This document shows, piece by piece, positions 43,103-52,689 of a stretch of DNA of 64,000 bases. Numbering within the stretch: the stretch's first letter is position 1; every line of letters starts with the position of its first letter. Made by a program: the position numbers and the translations under genes. The stretch is from Mycolicibacterium sp. CH28 (GTDB lineage: Bacteria; Actinomycetota; Actinomycetes; Mycobacteriales; Mycobacteriaceae): positions 124,001 through 188,000 of the forward strand of contig NZ_SRLQ01000003.1 in NCBI RefSeq assembly GCF_004745805.1, in the 5' to 3' direction. Under the pieces are notes generated by a model. It did not search any database, had not been told where the DNA came from, and saw only the letters and a list, made by a program, of their open reading frames with translations.

Positions 43103-45280
43103 GTGCCGACGAGCCTGGCGCTGACCGCGCGGTTGAACACCTCGGCAATGGACTCCCGCCGCGGTGTGGTGCGGCTACATCCGGAGGCTATCGCCGCGCT
43201 CGGCATCCGTGAATGGGATGCGGTCTCGCTGACCGGTTCTCGCACCACCGCCGCGGTCGCCGCCGTCGCGTCGGCGGACACCCCGGCCGGCACGGCGTTG
43301 CTGGACGACGTGACACTGTCGAACGCGGGCCTGCGTGAGGACACCACGGTCCTGGTGGCACCGGTCACCGTGTACGGGGCGCGGTCGGTGACCTTGCGGG
43401 GCTCCACTTTGGCCACCCAGTCGGTGTCGTCGGCCACCCTGCGCGAGGCGCTGCTGGGCAAGGTGATGACCGTCGGTGACGCCGTCTCGCTGCTGCCGCG
43501 CGATCTCGGACCCGGTACGTCGAACGCACAGGCCAGCGCGGCGTTGGCCTCGTCGGTCGGTATCACCTGGACCTCGGAGTTACTGACGGTGACCGGCACC
43601 GATCCGGCGGGACCGGTAAGCGTGCAACCGAATTCGTCGGTCACCTGGGGTGACGGCGTGCGGGCCGGGGCTGTTGCGGGCGCGCATACCGCGGCGGTCA
43701 GCCCGCCCATGGTCTGGCCGGAAGCGCCGCCGGTCAGCGTCGACGACCTCAAGGGCCAGCACGTGCAGGCCGGCCGGCTCGCCGAGTGGCTCAAGCTCGC
43801 CCTCGATGAACCACAGCTGCTGGAAAAGCTTGGCGCCAAACCGAACCTGGGCGTGTTGGTCACCGGCCCGGCCGGAGTCGGCAAGGCCACCCTGGTGCGG
43901 GCAGTGTGCGCCGGACGACGGCTGGTGGAACTCGACGGCCCGGACACCGGGGCCTTGGCGGCTCAGGATCGGCACCGGGCCGTGGCCGACGCGGTGGCCA
44001 CGGTGCGCAACGGCGGTGGCGTGCTACTGGTCACCGATATCGACGCGCTGCTACCCACGCCGGCTGAGCCGGTGGCGGCGATGATCCTTGGCGAGCTGCG
44101 CAAGGCGGTGGCCGCACCGGGTGTGGCGCTTGTGGTCACCTCACAGCAGCCGGACTCGCTGGACCCCCGGCTGCGTACGCCCGACCTGTGCGACCGGGAA
44201 CTGGGCCTGAGCCTGCCCGACGGCGCCACCCGCAAGGCGCTGCTCGAGGTGCTGCTGCGCGACGTTCCAGCCGAAGACCTCAAGTTGGACGCAATCGCCG
44301 ACCGCACACCGGGTTTCGTCCGCGCCGATCTCGCCGCGCTGGTTCGCGAGGCTGCGCTGCGGGCTGCCGGCCGGGCCAGTGCGGACGGGAAGCCGCCGGC
44401 GCTGACCCAGGAGGACATCACCGGCGCGCTCAGTGTCATCCGCCCGTTGTCGCGATCGGCCACCGAGGAGGTGTCGGTCGGCTCGATCACCCTCGACGAC
44501 GTCGGCGACATGATCGAGACCAAGCAGGCGCTCACCGAGGCCGTGTTGTGGCCGCTGCAACATCCGGACACCTTCGCCCGGCTCGGCGTCGACCCACCCA
44601 AGGGCGTCCTGCTCTATGGACCGCCGGGCTGCGGCAAGACGTTCGTGGTGCGGGCGCTGGCCAGCTCCGGCCGGTTGAGCGTGCACGCCGTCAAGGGCGC
44701 CGAACTGATGGACAAGTGGGTGGGCTCCTCGGAGAAGGCAGTCCGCGAATTGTTCCGCCGAGCAAGGGATTCCGCGCCATCACTGGTGTTCCTCGACGAG
44801 ATCGACGCGTTGGCCCCCCGGCGTGGGCAGAGTTTCGACTCCGGGGTCACCGACCGGGTGGTGGCCGCGTTGCTGACCGAACTCGACGGCATCGAGCCGC
44901 TGCGCGACGTCGTGGTGCTCGGCGCCACCAACCGCCCCGATCTGATCGACCCCGCGCTGCTGCGCCCGGGCCGACTGGAAAAGCTGGTGTTCGTGGCACC
45001 ACCGGATGCCGAGGCCCGCCGGGAGATCCTGCGCACCGCCGGCAAGTCGGTGCCGTTGTCAGCCGACGTCGACCTGGACGCACTGGCCGCCGACCTGGAG
45101 GGTTACAGCGCGGCCGACTGCGTCGCGCTGCTGCGCGAGGCGGCCCTGACCGCGATGCGCCGCTCGATCGACGCCGCCGACGTCACCGCCGCCGATGTGG
45201 CCAAGGCCCGCGATGCGGTGCGCCCGTCCCTGGACCCAGCTCAGGTGGAGTCGCTGCGGGAGTTCGCAGCCGGCCGGTGA
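43103..45280 (+). CDS. Tandem AAA+ ATPase, CDC48-like (Rv0435c-like)
   Basis: 725 residues (Rv0435c is 728) from GTG 43103. An N-terminal double-psi-barrel-like region (~170 residues) precedes two AAA domains. D1 has Walker A GPAGVGKATLV and a divergent Walker B (VLLVTDIDALLP). D2 has GPPGCGKTFVVRAL, LVFLDEIDAL and GATNRPDLIDPALLRPGRLE. D1 may be less active. The layout is that of p97/CDC48 unfoldases. It follows pssA by 3 bases. Confidence 0.9.
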   Translation: MPTSLALTARLNTSAMDSRRGVVRLHPEAIAALGIREWDAVSLTGSRTTAAVAAVASADTPAGTALLDDVTLSNAGLREDTTVLVAPVTVYGARSVTLRGSTLATQSVSSATLREALLGKVMTVGDAVSLLPRDLGPGTSNAQASAALASSVGITWTSELLTVTGTDPAGPVSVQPNSSVTWGDGVRAGAVAGAHTAAVSPPMVWPEAPPVSVDDLKGQHVQAGRLAEWLKLALDEPQLLEKLGAKPNLGVLVTGPAGVGKATLVRAVCAGRRLVELDGPDTGALAAQDRHRAVADAVATVRNGGGVLLVTDIDALLPTPAEPVAAMILGELRKAVAAPGVALVVTSQQPDSLDPRLRTPDLCDRELGLSLPDGATRKALLEVLLRDVPAEDLKLDAIADRTPGFVRADLAALVREAALRAAGRASADGKPPALTQEDITGALSVIRPLSRSATEEVSVGSITLDDVGDMIETKQALTEAVLWPLQHPDTFARLGVDPPKGVLLYGPPGCGKTFVVRALASSGRLSVHAVKGAELMDKWVGSSEKAVRELFRRARDSAPSLVFLDEIDALAPRRGQSFDSGVTDRVVAALLTELDGIEPLRDVVVLGATNRPDLIDPALLRPGRLEKLVFVAPPDAEARREILRTAGKSVPLSADVDLDALAADLEGYSAADCVALLREAALTAMRRSIDAADVTAADVAKARDAVRPSLDPAQVESLREFAAGR

Positions 45281-45380
45281 CGATGCCGCGCGAGGCACGA
45301 GCGCGGAGGAGGAACGGCCGCATCAAACCCGGCCGGTGACGATGCCGCGCGAGGCACGAGCGCGGAGGAGGAACGGCCGC
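45271..45380. repeat. 51-bp direct repeat, period 59, across the ATPase stop
   Basis: Bases 45271-45321 recur exactly at 45330-45380. The first copy includes the last three codons and the stop of the ATPase gene. Each copy contains a GGAGGAGGAAC run. The second copy ends three bases before the convergent hydrolase gene, at the left edge of the catabolic island. Confidence 0.9.
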
Positions 45381-45382
45381 GT

Positions 45383-46171
45383 CTAGAGTCCTCGCTGGCA
45401 GAGCCAGGATTCAATCTGCAGGGCGACAGTTTGCCATCCGGGTTCGATCATCAGTTCATGGCCCATACCGGGGATCAGGACGGGTTCTGTGCGATACGCG
45501 CGCGCTGTCTCCGCTACTTCGTGGGGGCTGTAGATTTGGTCCTTTTCCCCACCGAGGATCATCAGCGGAGTACGTATCTTTCGGGTGTCGATCAGATTGC
45601 CAACGACCATGTCGAACATGATCGCTCGCGTGCTATCGGGCTGAAGCCGTGCGGCGATCGTGGTGACAAGTGAGTCAGATGCCTTGTCGCCAAAGAAGAG
45701 TTCGCGCGCCTGAGCTGGCGATTTGTACAGATCGGCGGGCCTACCGGTGAACCCGAACTTCGACGAGCGCCAGGGATGCTGGCGCATCGACCGGAGCAGG
45801 GAGCCCAGTTGGCCCCGCGGCGGTGTTGACGCGATGAGTATGCCGGCCGGCGAGTGATGGGCCTCCAGGTATTTCTGGACGACGAACCCGCCCATCGAAT
45901 GGCCCACCATGATCGGAGCCGCCGGAAGGGTCTGTACGACCGACGCGACATCCTCGACGAAGTCCCATATCGAGCACAGTCGCAACGGCTTATCTGCCGG
46001 ACTGGAGCCGTGTCCGCGCAGGCTTGGCGCGAGGACATGAAACCCTCTTGCAGCGAAGAAGTCGAGGAAGTTCTCATCCCAACACCAACCTCCGTGCCAA
46101 GCTCCGTGCACAAAAAGTATTGTGCGAGGGTGGTTTTCACTGATCTGGCCCTTTTCGATCAGTTCGAGCAT
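45383..46171 (-). CDS. Alpha/beta hydrolase
   Basis: 262 residues. The oxyanion motif is LFVHGAWHGGWCW, the nucleophile elbow GHSMGGFV, the Asp is in LGGEKDQIY and the His in GMGHELMIEPGW. This is an esterase/lactonase-type fold. It is located just downstream of the Baeyer-Villiger-type monooxygenase on the same strand, so it may open the ester or lactone that enzyme forms. Confidence 0.87.
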   Translation of the reverse strand: MLELIEKGQISENHPRTILFVHGAWHGGWCWDENFLDFFAARGFHVLAPSLRGHGSSPADKPLRLCSIWDFVEDVASVVQTLPAAPIMVGHSMGGFVVQKYLEAHHSPAGILIASTPPRGQLGSLLRSMRQHPWRSSKFGFTGRPADLYKSPAQARELFFGDKASDSLVTTIAARLQPDSTRAIMFDMVVGNLIDTRKIRTPLMILGGEKDQIYSPHEVAETARAYRTEPVLIPGMGHELMIEPGWQTVALQIESWLCQRGL

Positions 46172-46343
46172 GGCGCTTCTCCCTGGATGTCCCTAGACGG
46201 TGTTTGCTTGTGGTTTTCTGATGCCCGCAGCGGCGTCGAGTGGCTTCGCAGCGTCGGCGAGAGGGTTCGAGGCCTTGCGCGCGCGAAGACAGCGACTTTG
46301 GCGTGCCATGCGGTGCGCCGCGGGCGTCTCGACACGCTAGTGC

Positions 46344-47846
46344 TCACAGAGCCGGCACGGGTGCGTTCGTCCGATGCAGGACGTGTTGGCTAGCGTCGAA
46401 GCGCATTGTCCGGCGACGGTAACCGAGGGTACTACCGGGCCAGATGTTGATGTTGCGGCCATTTTCGTTCAGGTACCAGCTGGTGCATCCGCCCGATGTC
46501 CACACGGTTCCTTCGCTGAGCCGATCAACCTCAGCAGTGAACGCCGATTGAGCCGCGGGGGTGGGTTCGACCGTGCCGATGGAGTGATTACGCGCGTAGC
46601 TGATGGCCCCCGCGATGTAGTTCGCTTGAGATTCGTACATGTAGATCATCGACGTGTGGCCGACTCCGATGTTGGGGCCGTGGACGAGATAGCAGTTAGG
46701 GAATCCGCTGACGGTGGTGCCGAGGTAGGCGGTCGGGTTGCCGTCCCATACTTCGGTCATACTTCGGCCGTCGCGGCCGTAGATCTGATCCGTCAACGGC
46801 AACCGAGATGTCCGAAATCCGGTACCGAAGATGATGGCGTCGACAGGGTGGTGAGTACCGGTGACGTCGATGACGCCATCTTCGTCGATCTCACGGATGC
46901 CGTCCGTGATCAGAGTGACGTTGGGCTGGTCGAGCGTGGCCAGGTAATCGTCGGATACCAGGACGCGTTTGCAGCCAAGGCGATAGTCGGGCAACAGCTT
47001 CGTTCTCAGACTTCCATCGTTGACCTGTGTCTCGAGATACCTGCGGGCCGAACGTTCAGCCCGCCCCAGCATGGTCGGACGACGAAAGGCGAGAAGGATG
47101 CGTTCCCGCACAAGGTAGAGACGAAGCCGCTCGAGCCGTTGAAGCGCCGGTAGAACCCGCATGAGGAACTGCCTCGTGCTGCTGATCTTGCGGTCATGCC
47201 GGGGTATCACCCAGGCCGGCGTGCGCTGAAATACTGCCAGGTGCGCTACCTCGGGTTGAATCGCCGGGATGAATTGAACGGCTGAGGCGCCTGTACCGAT
47301 CACGGCGATGCGCTTACCGGCCGGGTCGAAATTGTGATCCCACCTTGCAGAGTGGAAGCTCGCACCTGCGAACCGGCCTAAGCCGATGAGCGACGGAATC
47401 GCCGGGTCGGCCAACGCCCCGGTCGCGATGACGACGTGATCGGCCGTCCGCTCACCACGCGCAGTCCGCAGACGCCAGCATTGCCGGACGGAATCCCAGT
47501 CCAACCGCTCGACGCCACAGTTGAGCACCATCCGTCCGCGCAGCCCAAACCGCTGCGTGACGTCTCTCAGGTATCCCAAGATCTCGGGCTGTGTTGCATA
47601 AACCCGACCCCACTCGGCATTCGGGGCGAAGGAGTACGAGTAGAGCTGGCACTGCACGTCGACAGCGGCGCCCGGATAGCCGTTGTCCCGCCATACGCCG
47701 CCCACTTCATCGGCGCGCTCCAGCAACACGAAGTCGTTGAGCCCCGCTCGATCCAGTCGAATTGCTGCGGCAACGCCACCGAAACCGGTGCCGATGATCG
47801 CGATGTGATGGTGGACCGCAGGATTGTCAGTCACGAGAGTCTCCAT
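46344..47846 (-). CDS. Baeyer-Villiger-type flavin monooxygenase
   Basis: 500 residues from an internal ATG (METLVTDNP). FAD motif IIGTGFGGVAAAIRL, the block GVWRDNGYPGAAVDVQCQLY, the fingerprint FAGASFHSARWDH (fits FxGxxxHxxxWD) and NADPH motif VIGTGASAVQFIPAI are all present. It should insert oxygen next to a ketone using NADPH. The TetR gene is divergent, and two 17-base palindromes lie in between. Confidence 0.9.
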   Translation of the reverse strand: METLVTDNPAVHHHIAIIGTGFGGVAAAIRLDRAGLNDFVLLERADEVGGVWRDNGYPGAAVDVQCQLYSYSFAPNAEWGRVYATQPEILGYLRDVTQRFGLRGRMVLNCGVERLDWDSVRQCWRLRTARGERTADHVVIATGALADPAIPSLIGLGRFAGASFHSARWDHNFDPAGKRIAVIGTGASAVQFIPAIQPEVAHLAVFQRTPAWVIPRHDRKISSTRQFLMRVLPALQRLERLRLYLVRERILLAFRRPTMLGRAERSARRYLETQVNDGSLRTKLLPDYRLGCKRVLVSDDYLATLDQPNVTLITDGIREIDEDGVIDVTGTHHPVDAIIFGTGFRTSRLPLTDQIYGRDGRSMTEVWDGNPTAYLGTTVSGFPNCYLVHGPNIGVGHTSMIYMYESQANYIAGAISYARNHSIGTVEPTPAAQSAFTAEVDRLSEGTVWTSGGCTSWYLNENGRNINIWPGSTLGYRRRTMRFDASQHVLHRTNAPVPAL

Positions 47847-47933
47847 GAGGTCGGCAGCTCGCCTGCAGCGTTGATCTGGCCGTAACGTCGCGCAATAACT
47901 TGCGGCTGAAGGGCATCGCGAGCGTTTAGGATG

Positions 47934-47979
47934 TGTGAACAATGCTTACATTAAGCCGGTCCTGTAAACACTGTCTACA
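47934..47979. promoter_or_regulatory. Two TetR operator sites between monooxygenase and its regulator
   Basis: TGTGAACAATGCTTACA (47934-47950) and TGTAAACACTGTCTACA (47963-47979) are imperfect palindromes that fit the common form TGTAAACANTGTTTACA. They are 29 bases apart, start to start. They sit in the shared control region of the two divergent genes. Confidence 0.7.
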
Positions 47980-48001
47980 TCAAGTGAGTGTGATCTAGCT
48001 C

Positions 48002-48607
48002 ATGCCTCTGTCCCACTATCACCACGGCGATCTGCGTGCCGCACTGCTGCGCGCCGGTATGGAGCTGCTCGAGCAGGAAGGCTCAAAAGACTTGTCGCTG
48101 CGGGCCGTTGCGCGCCGTGCGGGCGTTTCCCCAGGAGCTCCCTATCGTCATTACGCCGACCGTGAAGCGCTTATCTCCGCGATTGCCGCTATCGGCTACC
48201 GCGAGCTCGCCGCCGACATGGCCGCCGCACAGCCCGCGCCGGAAACGGCGGACGAATTCGCTGAGGTAGGGGTTGTCTATGTCGAGTTCGCGTTGCGACG
48301 GCCGGCGCTGTTTCGAGTGATGTTCGGCGCGCCCTGCGACCGAGATAGCAGTGAACGCGTCGCCGCCACGAGTGCCATATCCGAGTACCTCACAGCAAAT
48401 GTCCAGCGCTGCTTCCCGTTGGCAGACGTGGAGTCGACAACCACTGCGATCTGGGGTCTTGTCCACGGGCTCGCGTTCCTGCACCTCGATGGCAAGCTCA
48501 GCACCGACACAGCCGCCACCGTGTCCGAGCGGGTGCGCCTCGCCATCGGTGCGATCCTCACTCTGAACGACAGGGAATCTCCGCGCCCCAGCGCACATGA
48601 TCGCTAG
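48002..48607 (+). CDS. TetR-family regulator of the monooxygenase
   Basis: 201 residues. Helix-turn-helix: HGDLRAALLRAGMELLEQEG, then SLRAVARRAGVSPGAPYRHY. The ligand domain has a WGLVHGLAFLHLDGKL block, common in the TetR/WHG group. Two operator palindromes are directly upstream of its start, so it probably represses itself and the monooxygenase. Confidence 0.88.
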   Translation: MPLSHYHHGDLRAALLRAGMELLEQEGSKDLSLRAVARRAGVSPGAPYRHYADREALISAIAAIGYRELAADMAAAQPAPETADEFAEVGVVYVEFALRRPALFRVMFGAPCDRDSSERVAATSAISEYLTANVQRCFPLADVESTTTAIWGLVHGLAFLHLDGKLSTDTAATVSERVRLAIGAILTLNDRESPRPSAHDR

Positions 48608-49024
48608 CACATGCCGGCCGTCAGGACAGACGGCGTCAGCATCCTCGACACCTCTACACATGGCCAGCCTTCACCCCGCCGCCGGCACGGACCGGAATGG
48701 CACACAGCGTCTCATGCGGGACATGGAAGTCGGCTTGTCACGCGATTTCTGAGATAGGTTCTGTATCAACAGAATTGGCCCCACCTGACCGGGAGTTTCC
48801 TGCGCAGGATTCAACCGGAGCTGATAGCACTCACGCCGCGTCACACCATACGAGCAGTGTCGCCGCGTTCCGTTCACAATTCGCTCGGACGGGCTCGCGC
48901 CCCTTCGATCGTTCGCGATCGGCTCGACCGCTCGAATGACCCACAGCGAAGGAGAGTCGTCGACGAGGTGCGGGATGCAAAGGCAGATGTCGCAGCCGAC
49001 CCGAGCCGCCATGTCCGCCACCAA
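48608..49024. other. Non-coding stretch before the first GMC gene
   Basis: I see no recognisable gene. Minus-strand frames (for example 48671-49024) are open but have an odd residue mix and no family match. The end of the stretch leads into the shared TetR site. It may be the remnant of a lost gene. Confidence 0.4.
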
Positions 49025-49081
49025 TTAGCAGCGATATCACAGATTCGTGGCGGTGATACGCTGGAGACGTATCCTCGGTAC
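49025..49081. promoter_or_regulatory. Conserved operator pair upstream of GMC gene 1
   Basis: TTAGCAGCGATATCACAG (49025-49042) is repeated with one change at 52601. GTATCCTCGGTAC (49069-49081) corresponds to the palindrome at 52642-52654. The second site is 48 bases before the start codon in both cases. TATCAC/GTGATA (49035-49040, 49053-49058) forms an additional dyad here. Confidence 0.65.
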
Positions 49082-49116
49082 GGCTACGGCGGAGCATCGA
49101 TACGAGAGGTTCAGTT

Positions 49117-50742
49117 GTGAACACACCCACGGACAAGGATTCAACAGCGGAGTTCGATCTGGCCGAACGGGTTCGGGAAAAGCAACAACCATTGACCGCC
49201 CGTTTGGCGCCTCAGTACGACTTCATCGTCTGCGGAGCCGGCTCGTCAGGTTCGGTCATCGCCCGCCGCCTCGCCGAGAACCCCGACGCGAGCGTTCTCC
49301 TCTTGGAGGCCGGCGGCAGCGACGACGTGCCGAGCATCACCGAAGCCAAGCTGTGGCCGTCAAACCTCGGTAGCGATCGGGACTGGAATTTCCAGTCTGC
49401 ACCCGATCCCCTGGTGAACGGGCGCTCAATCCCGTTCTCGATGGGCAAGGCGCTGGGGGGCGGGTCGAGTGTCAATCTGATGATCTGGGCCCGCGGACAC
49501 CAAAGCGACTGGGACCACTTTGCATCCGAATCCGGCGAAGCGGCCTGGAAATACAACTCGGTGCTGGACTTGTATCGCGACATCGAGGACTGGCATGGCG
49601 AGGACGACCCGACGTACCGAGGAACGGGCGGGCCAGTCTTCGTTCAGCCCGCACCCGACCCGCACCCGCTCGCCGCGGCGACAGTCGATGCCGCCAGAGC
49701 GATAGGCATTCCCACGTATCAGAGCCCCAACGGCCGCCTCATGGAAGCCAGCCGTGGCGCCGCCATCATCGATTTGCGCTCGCGAGACGGGAAGCGCCTT
49801 TCGGTCTACCGCACCTACGTCTCCCCCTATCTGGACAAGCCGAACCTGACCGTCATGCCGCATGCGCTGGTGACGCGGGTGCTGTTCGCGGGCTCCCGGG
49901 CCGCCGGGATCGAGATCATCCACGATGGCACGCTCCGCAGCGTTGCTGCCTCGGCTGAGGTAGTTCTCTCACTCGGCGCGATCAACACGCCGAAAGTGTT
50001 GATGCAGTCCGGTGTTGGCGACGAGGCCGAATTGCGGAGCGCCGGGATCACGGTCCGACAGCATTTGCCCGGGGTGGGCCGCAATTTTCAGGATCACTTC
50101 GGTTTCGACTGCGTCTGGGAGTTCCCGGAGGGTATCCCGGGCAGTACCCAAGTCGGGTCGGCAGTATTCTGGGACACCGGCAGCGACATTGACGGTCCAG
50201 ATCTGTTCGCCTGTTTGGGGCCTTTTCCCAAATCGACTCCGGAGAATGTCGCCCGGTTCGGTCTGCCGGACAACAGTTGGATCCTCTTCGGCGCGCCGAC
50301 GCACCCCAAGAGTCGGGGCCGACTGCGATTGTCCGGTCCGGACCCGATGAATCCCATCCGGATTGAAGCGAACGCGCTGTCGCACCCTGATGATCTGAAG
50401 CTCGCGATGACCTGTGTAGAAACGCTGCGCGAAATCGGCAATTCGGCGCAGCTTCGTCCGTTCGTCAAGCGTGAGGTCATGCCCGGCGACCTGGCCGGCG
50501 CCGAACTCCAGAATTATCTACGTGATGCGGTAACGACCTACTGGCACGAGTCCGGGACTGCCAAGATGGGCCGCGACTCGATGTCTGTCGTCGATGGACA
50601 CCTCAAGGTCTACGGCATCGACAACCTGCGCGTCGCCGACGCCTCGATCATGCCGCGCATCACCAGCGCCAACACGATGGCCCCATGCGTCGTGATCGGA
50701 GAGCGCGCCGCGCAGTTCATCAAAGCCGAGCACACCCAGTGA
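49117..50742 (+). CDS. GMC-family FAD oxidoreductase 1
   Basis: 541 residues from GTG 49117. FAD-binding DFIVCGAGSSGSVIARRL near 36, GMC signature 1 (GKALGGGSSVNLMIWARGH), signature 2 (GAINTPKVLMQSGVG) and the catalytic His in YWHESGTAKMG. It oxidises an alcohol, passing electrons to oxygen or an acceptor. It is a close paralogue of the gene at 52690-54318. A hydrolase gene follows. Confidence 0.92.
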   Translation: MNTPTDKDSTAEFDLAERVREKQQPLTARLAPQYDFIVCGAGSSGSVIARRLAENPDASVLLLEAGGSDDVPSITEAKLWPSNLGSDRDWNFQSAPDPLVNGRSIPFSMGKALGGGSSVNLMIWARGHQSDWDHFASESGEAAWKYNSVLDLYRDIEDWHGEDDPTYRGTGGPVFVQPAPDPHPLAAATVDAARAIGIPTYQSPNGRLMEASRGAAIIDLRSRDGKRLSVYRTYVSPYLDKPNLTVMPHALVTRVLFAGSRAAGIEIIHDGTLRSVAASAEVVLSLGAINTPKVLMQSGVGDEAELRSAGITVRQHLPGVGRNFQDHFGFDCVWEFPEGIPGSTQVGSAVFWDTGSDIDGPDLFACLGPFPKSTPENVARFGLPDNSWILFGAPTHPKSRGRLRLSGPDPMNPIRIEANALSHPDDLKLAMTCVETLREIGNSAQLRPFVKREVMPGDLAGAELQNYLRDAVTTYWHESGTAKMGRDSMSVVDGHLKVYGIDNLRVADASIMPRITSANTMAPCVVIGERAAQFIKAEHTQ

Positions 50743-50774
50743 TCGACCGTACATCGACAATTCAGGAGGAGCGA

Positions 50775-51617
50775 ATGACTGGCTATGTGAGCGTCTCGAA
50801 CTCGACGATCCAGGGCGCCAACGGAATCGAGTATCACTACCGCCGCTTTGGCAACGCCTCGAGGCGACCGCTGGTGCTGCTGCAGCACTTCCGCGGGAAC
50901 CTCGACAACTGGGACCCCGCCCTTCTGGATGTGCTCGCCGAAAGCCGCGAGGTCATCGCGTTCGACAACACCGGAGTCGGCGCTAGTACCGGGATCGTCC
51001 CGTCGTCGGTCACGCAGATGGCCCACGACGCCCTCGCATTCCTGTCCGCGTTGGGTCTGACCCGGGTTGATCTGCTCGGCTTCTCTCTCGGCGGATTTGT
51101 GGCCCAGGAGATCGCGTTGATCCGGCCGGACGTCGTGGAGCGGATCGTACTAGCGGCCACCGCCCCGCAGGGCGCGCCAGGCATGCACGGCTGGGCAGTC
51201 GACATCATCGATGCAGTCGGCAGCGCCGAAACCAGCGGTGAGCAACTCTTGCACGCGTTCTTCACCGACACCGACAGCAGTCGGTCCGCTGGAGCCGAGT
51301 TCCTCGGCCGGATCTTCGCACGTACCGAGGACCGCGACCAACCGACGGACTGGGCCACGCGCGTCGCCCATTACGACGCCGTCGCGCAATGGGGTATCCC
51401 GAACCACAGCATGCTCGAACGGCTACGCGCCATCACTCACCCCGTCTTGGTCGCCAACGGCGAGAGCGACCGGATGATCCTGCCCCGCTACACCCACCTG
51501 CTCGGTGGCCTATTGCCCGACGCGGCCGTGAACATCTACCCCGATTCCGGCCACGGGTTCCTCTTCCAGCACCACGGCGAGTTCGCCGCTGATACCGCCT
51601 GCTTCCTCGATCAATGA
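50775..51617 (+). CDS. Alpha/beta hydrolase after GMC gene 1
   Basis: 280 residues from ATG 50775 with ribosome site AGGAGG. LLQHFRGNLDNWDPAL is the oxyanion region, GFSLGGFVAQE the nucleophile elbow, NGESDRMI the Asp and DSGHGFLFQ the His. It starts 33 bases after the GMC gene, so they are co-transcribed. From 51618 to 51822 no gene is seen. Confidence 0.88.
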   Translation: MTGYVSVSNSTIQGANGIEYHYRRFGNASRRPLVLLQHFRGNLDNWDPALLDVLAESREVIAFDNTGVGASTGIVPSSVTQMAHDALAFLSALGLTRVDLLGFSLGGFVAQEIALIRPDVVERIVLAATAPQGAPGMHGWAVDIIDAVGSAETSGEQLLHAFFTDTDSSRSAGAEFLGRIFARTEDRDQPTDWATRVAHYDAVAQWGIPNHSMLERLRAITHPVLVANGESDRMILPRYTHLLGGLLPDAAVNIYPDSGHGFLFQHHGEFAADTACFLDQ

Positions 51618-51822
51618 CAACGCACGGGATGTGTCGCCGGCGATGACCGGAGCCGGCCGCAGACGGCGCCGTCCACCCAGCAACGAGCCCTGCCTCCCAC
51701 TGTTCTACGCGCTCTTCCCCCGGCTGTGCCTGCTGATGCACAGCTCGCGCAAGCGGGGCACGCGACGACATGGCGATCGCGGCGTTTCTCGGTTGTCGCG
51801 GATGCGCCAGGGACGACGGAGA

Positions 51823-52590
51823 TCACGAGGCTGACGGCCGCAGGGATCCTGACGCGGCTCCAGCGGTCCGCTGCCCGCGTTGCCTGCTGTTGTCCGTGCG
51901 GTCCGCGGCGGCGATCTCGTCGAGCCACTGGAGCATCAGGGCGGCCTCGGCCGTCGTCAACGGGGTGTGAGCGCGCCGAATCAGCGCCGCCAGCTGTAGC
52001 GCAACAGGTTTCACCTGGAGCGTTCGCTTCTTTGCGGGCTTTGGCTCGGCGTCGACCATCAGTTCGCGGAGGATCGCGTCTCGAACCCGCGCGGACAAGC
52101 CGGGGTCGCTGTAGATGGCGGGTTGGGACAGGACGTTCAACGCGACGCCGATGCACGCGGCCATGATGGCCTGGGCGGCCTCGTCTGGAGTGGTCTTCAG
52201 CTTGCCTGCTTCCGCGCACCGGATCAGCCGGTCGTAAAGCAGCTGCCGCGTCTCTTCGGCGGCGGCCGGCACCTCCGCCAACGACGGCGCGTACACCAAC
52301 CGGTAGACGGTAGGGTTCCGCAACGCGAACGCGACGTGGTTGTCCCAGGCTGTGTAGAGGTCGTCCACCGGATCGTCGGACGGCGGCTCGGCCCGCTTTG
52401 CGCTGAGATACCGCTCGAATACATGGTCGATGACCGCCGTCAGCAGTCCGCTCTTGTCTCCGAACAGCCGGTAGAGCACCGGAGATCCGACACCAACCGC
52501 CTCACACACCTCGCGGGTCGAGATATCGCCGTGCGGTGACGCGGCGAGCTGGGCCTCAGCAGCTTTCAGCATGCGTGCCCGAATGTCCAT
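51823..52590 (-). CDS. TetR-family regulator of the GMC genes
   Basis: 255 residues. Helix-turn-helix: MLKAAEAQLAASPHGDISTR, then EVCEAVGVGSPVLYRLFGDK. The ligand domain is followed by an extra ~60-residue basic tail. Divergent from GMC gene 2, with a conserved operator pair in between that also occurs before GMC gene 1. It likely controls both. Confidence 0.87.
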   Translation of the reverse strand: MDIRARMLKAAEAQLAASPHGDISTREVCEAVGVGSPVLYRLFGDKSGLLTAVIDHVFERYLSAKRAEPPSDDPVDDLYTAWDNHVAFALRNPTVYRLVYAPSLAEVPAAAEETRQLLYDRLIRCAEAGKLKTTPDEAAQAIMAACIGVALNVLSQPAIYSDPGLSARVRDAILRELMVDAEPKPAKKRTLQVKPVALQLAALIRRAHTPLTTAEAALMLQWLDEIAAADRTDNSRQRGQRTAGAASGSLRPSAS

Positions 52591-52600
52591 GCCCGCGATG

Positions 52601-52654
52601 TTAGCAGCGGTATCACAGGATCGTGTCGCCGCTACACGTACGTATCGTCGATAC
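52601..52654. promoter_or_regulatory. Conserved operator pair upstream of GMC gene 2
   Basis: TTAGCAGCGGTATCACAG (52601-52618) and the perfect palindrome GTATCGTCGATAC (52642-52654). The first begins 11 bases from the TetR start, the second is 48 bases before GTG 52690. Both recur upstream of GMC gene 1. Confidence 0.7.
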
Positions 52655-52689
52655 GATTACCTCAGATCACTGCTACGAAGGGTCCCGTT

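Noticed and set aside
48671..49024. Minus-strand open frame of 117 codons as a gene
   Set aside because: It has no recognisable motif or ribosome site, and its 5' end reaches the border of the conserved GMC operator. I treat the stretch as non-coding.
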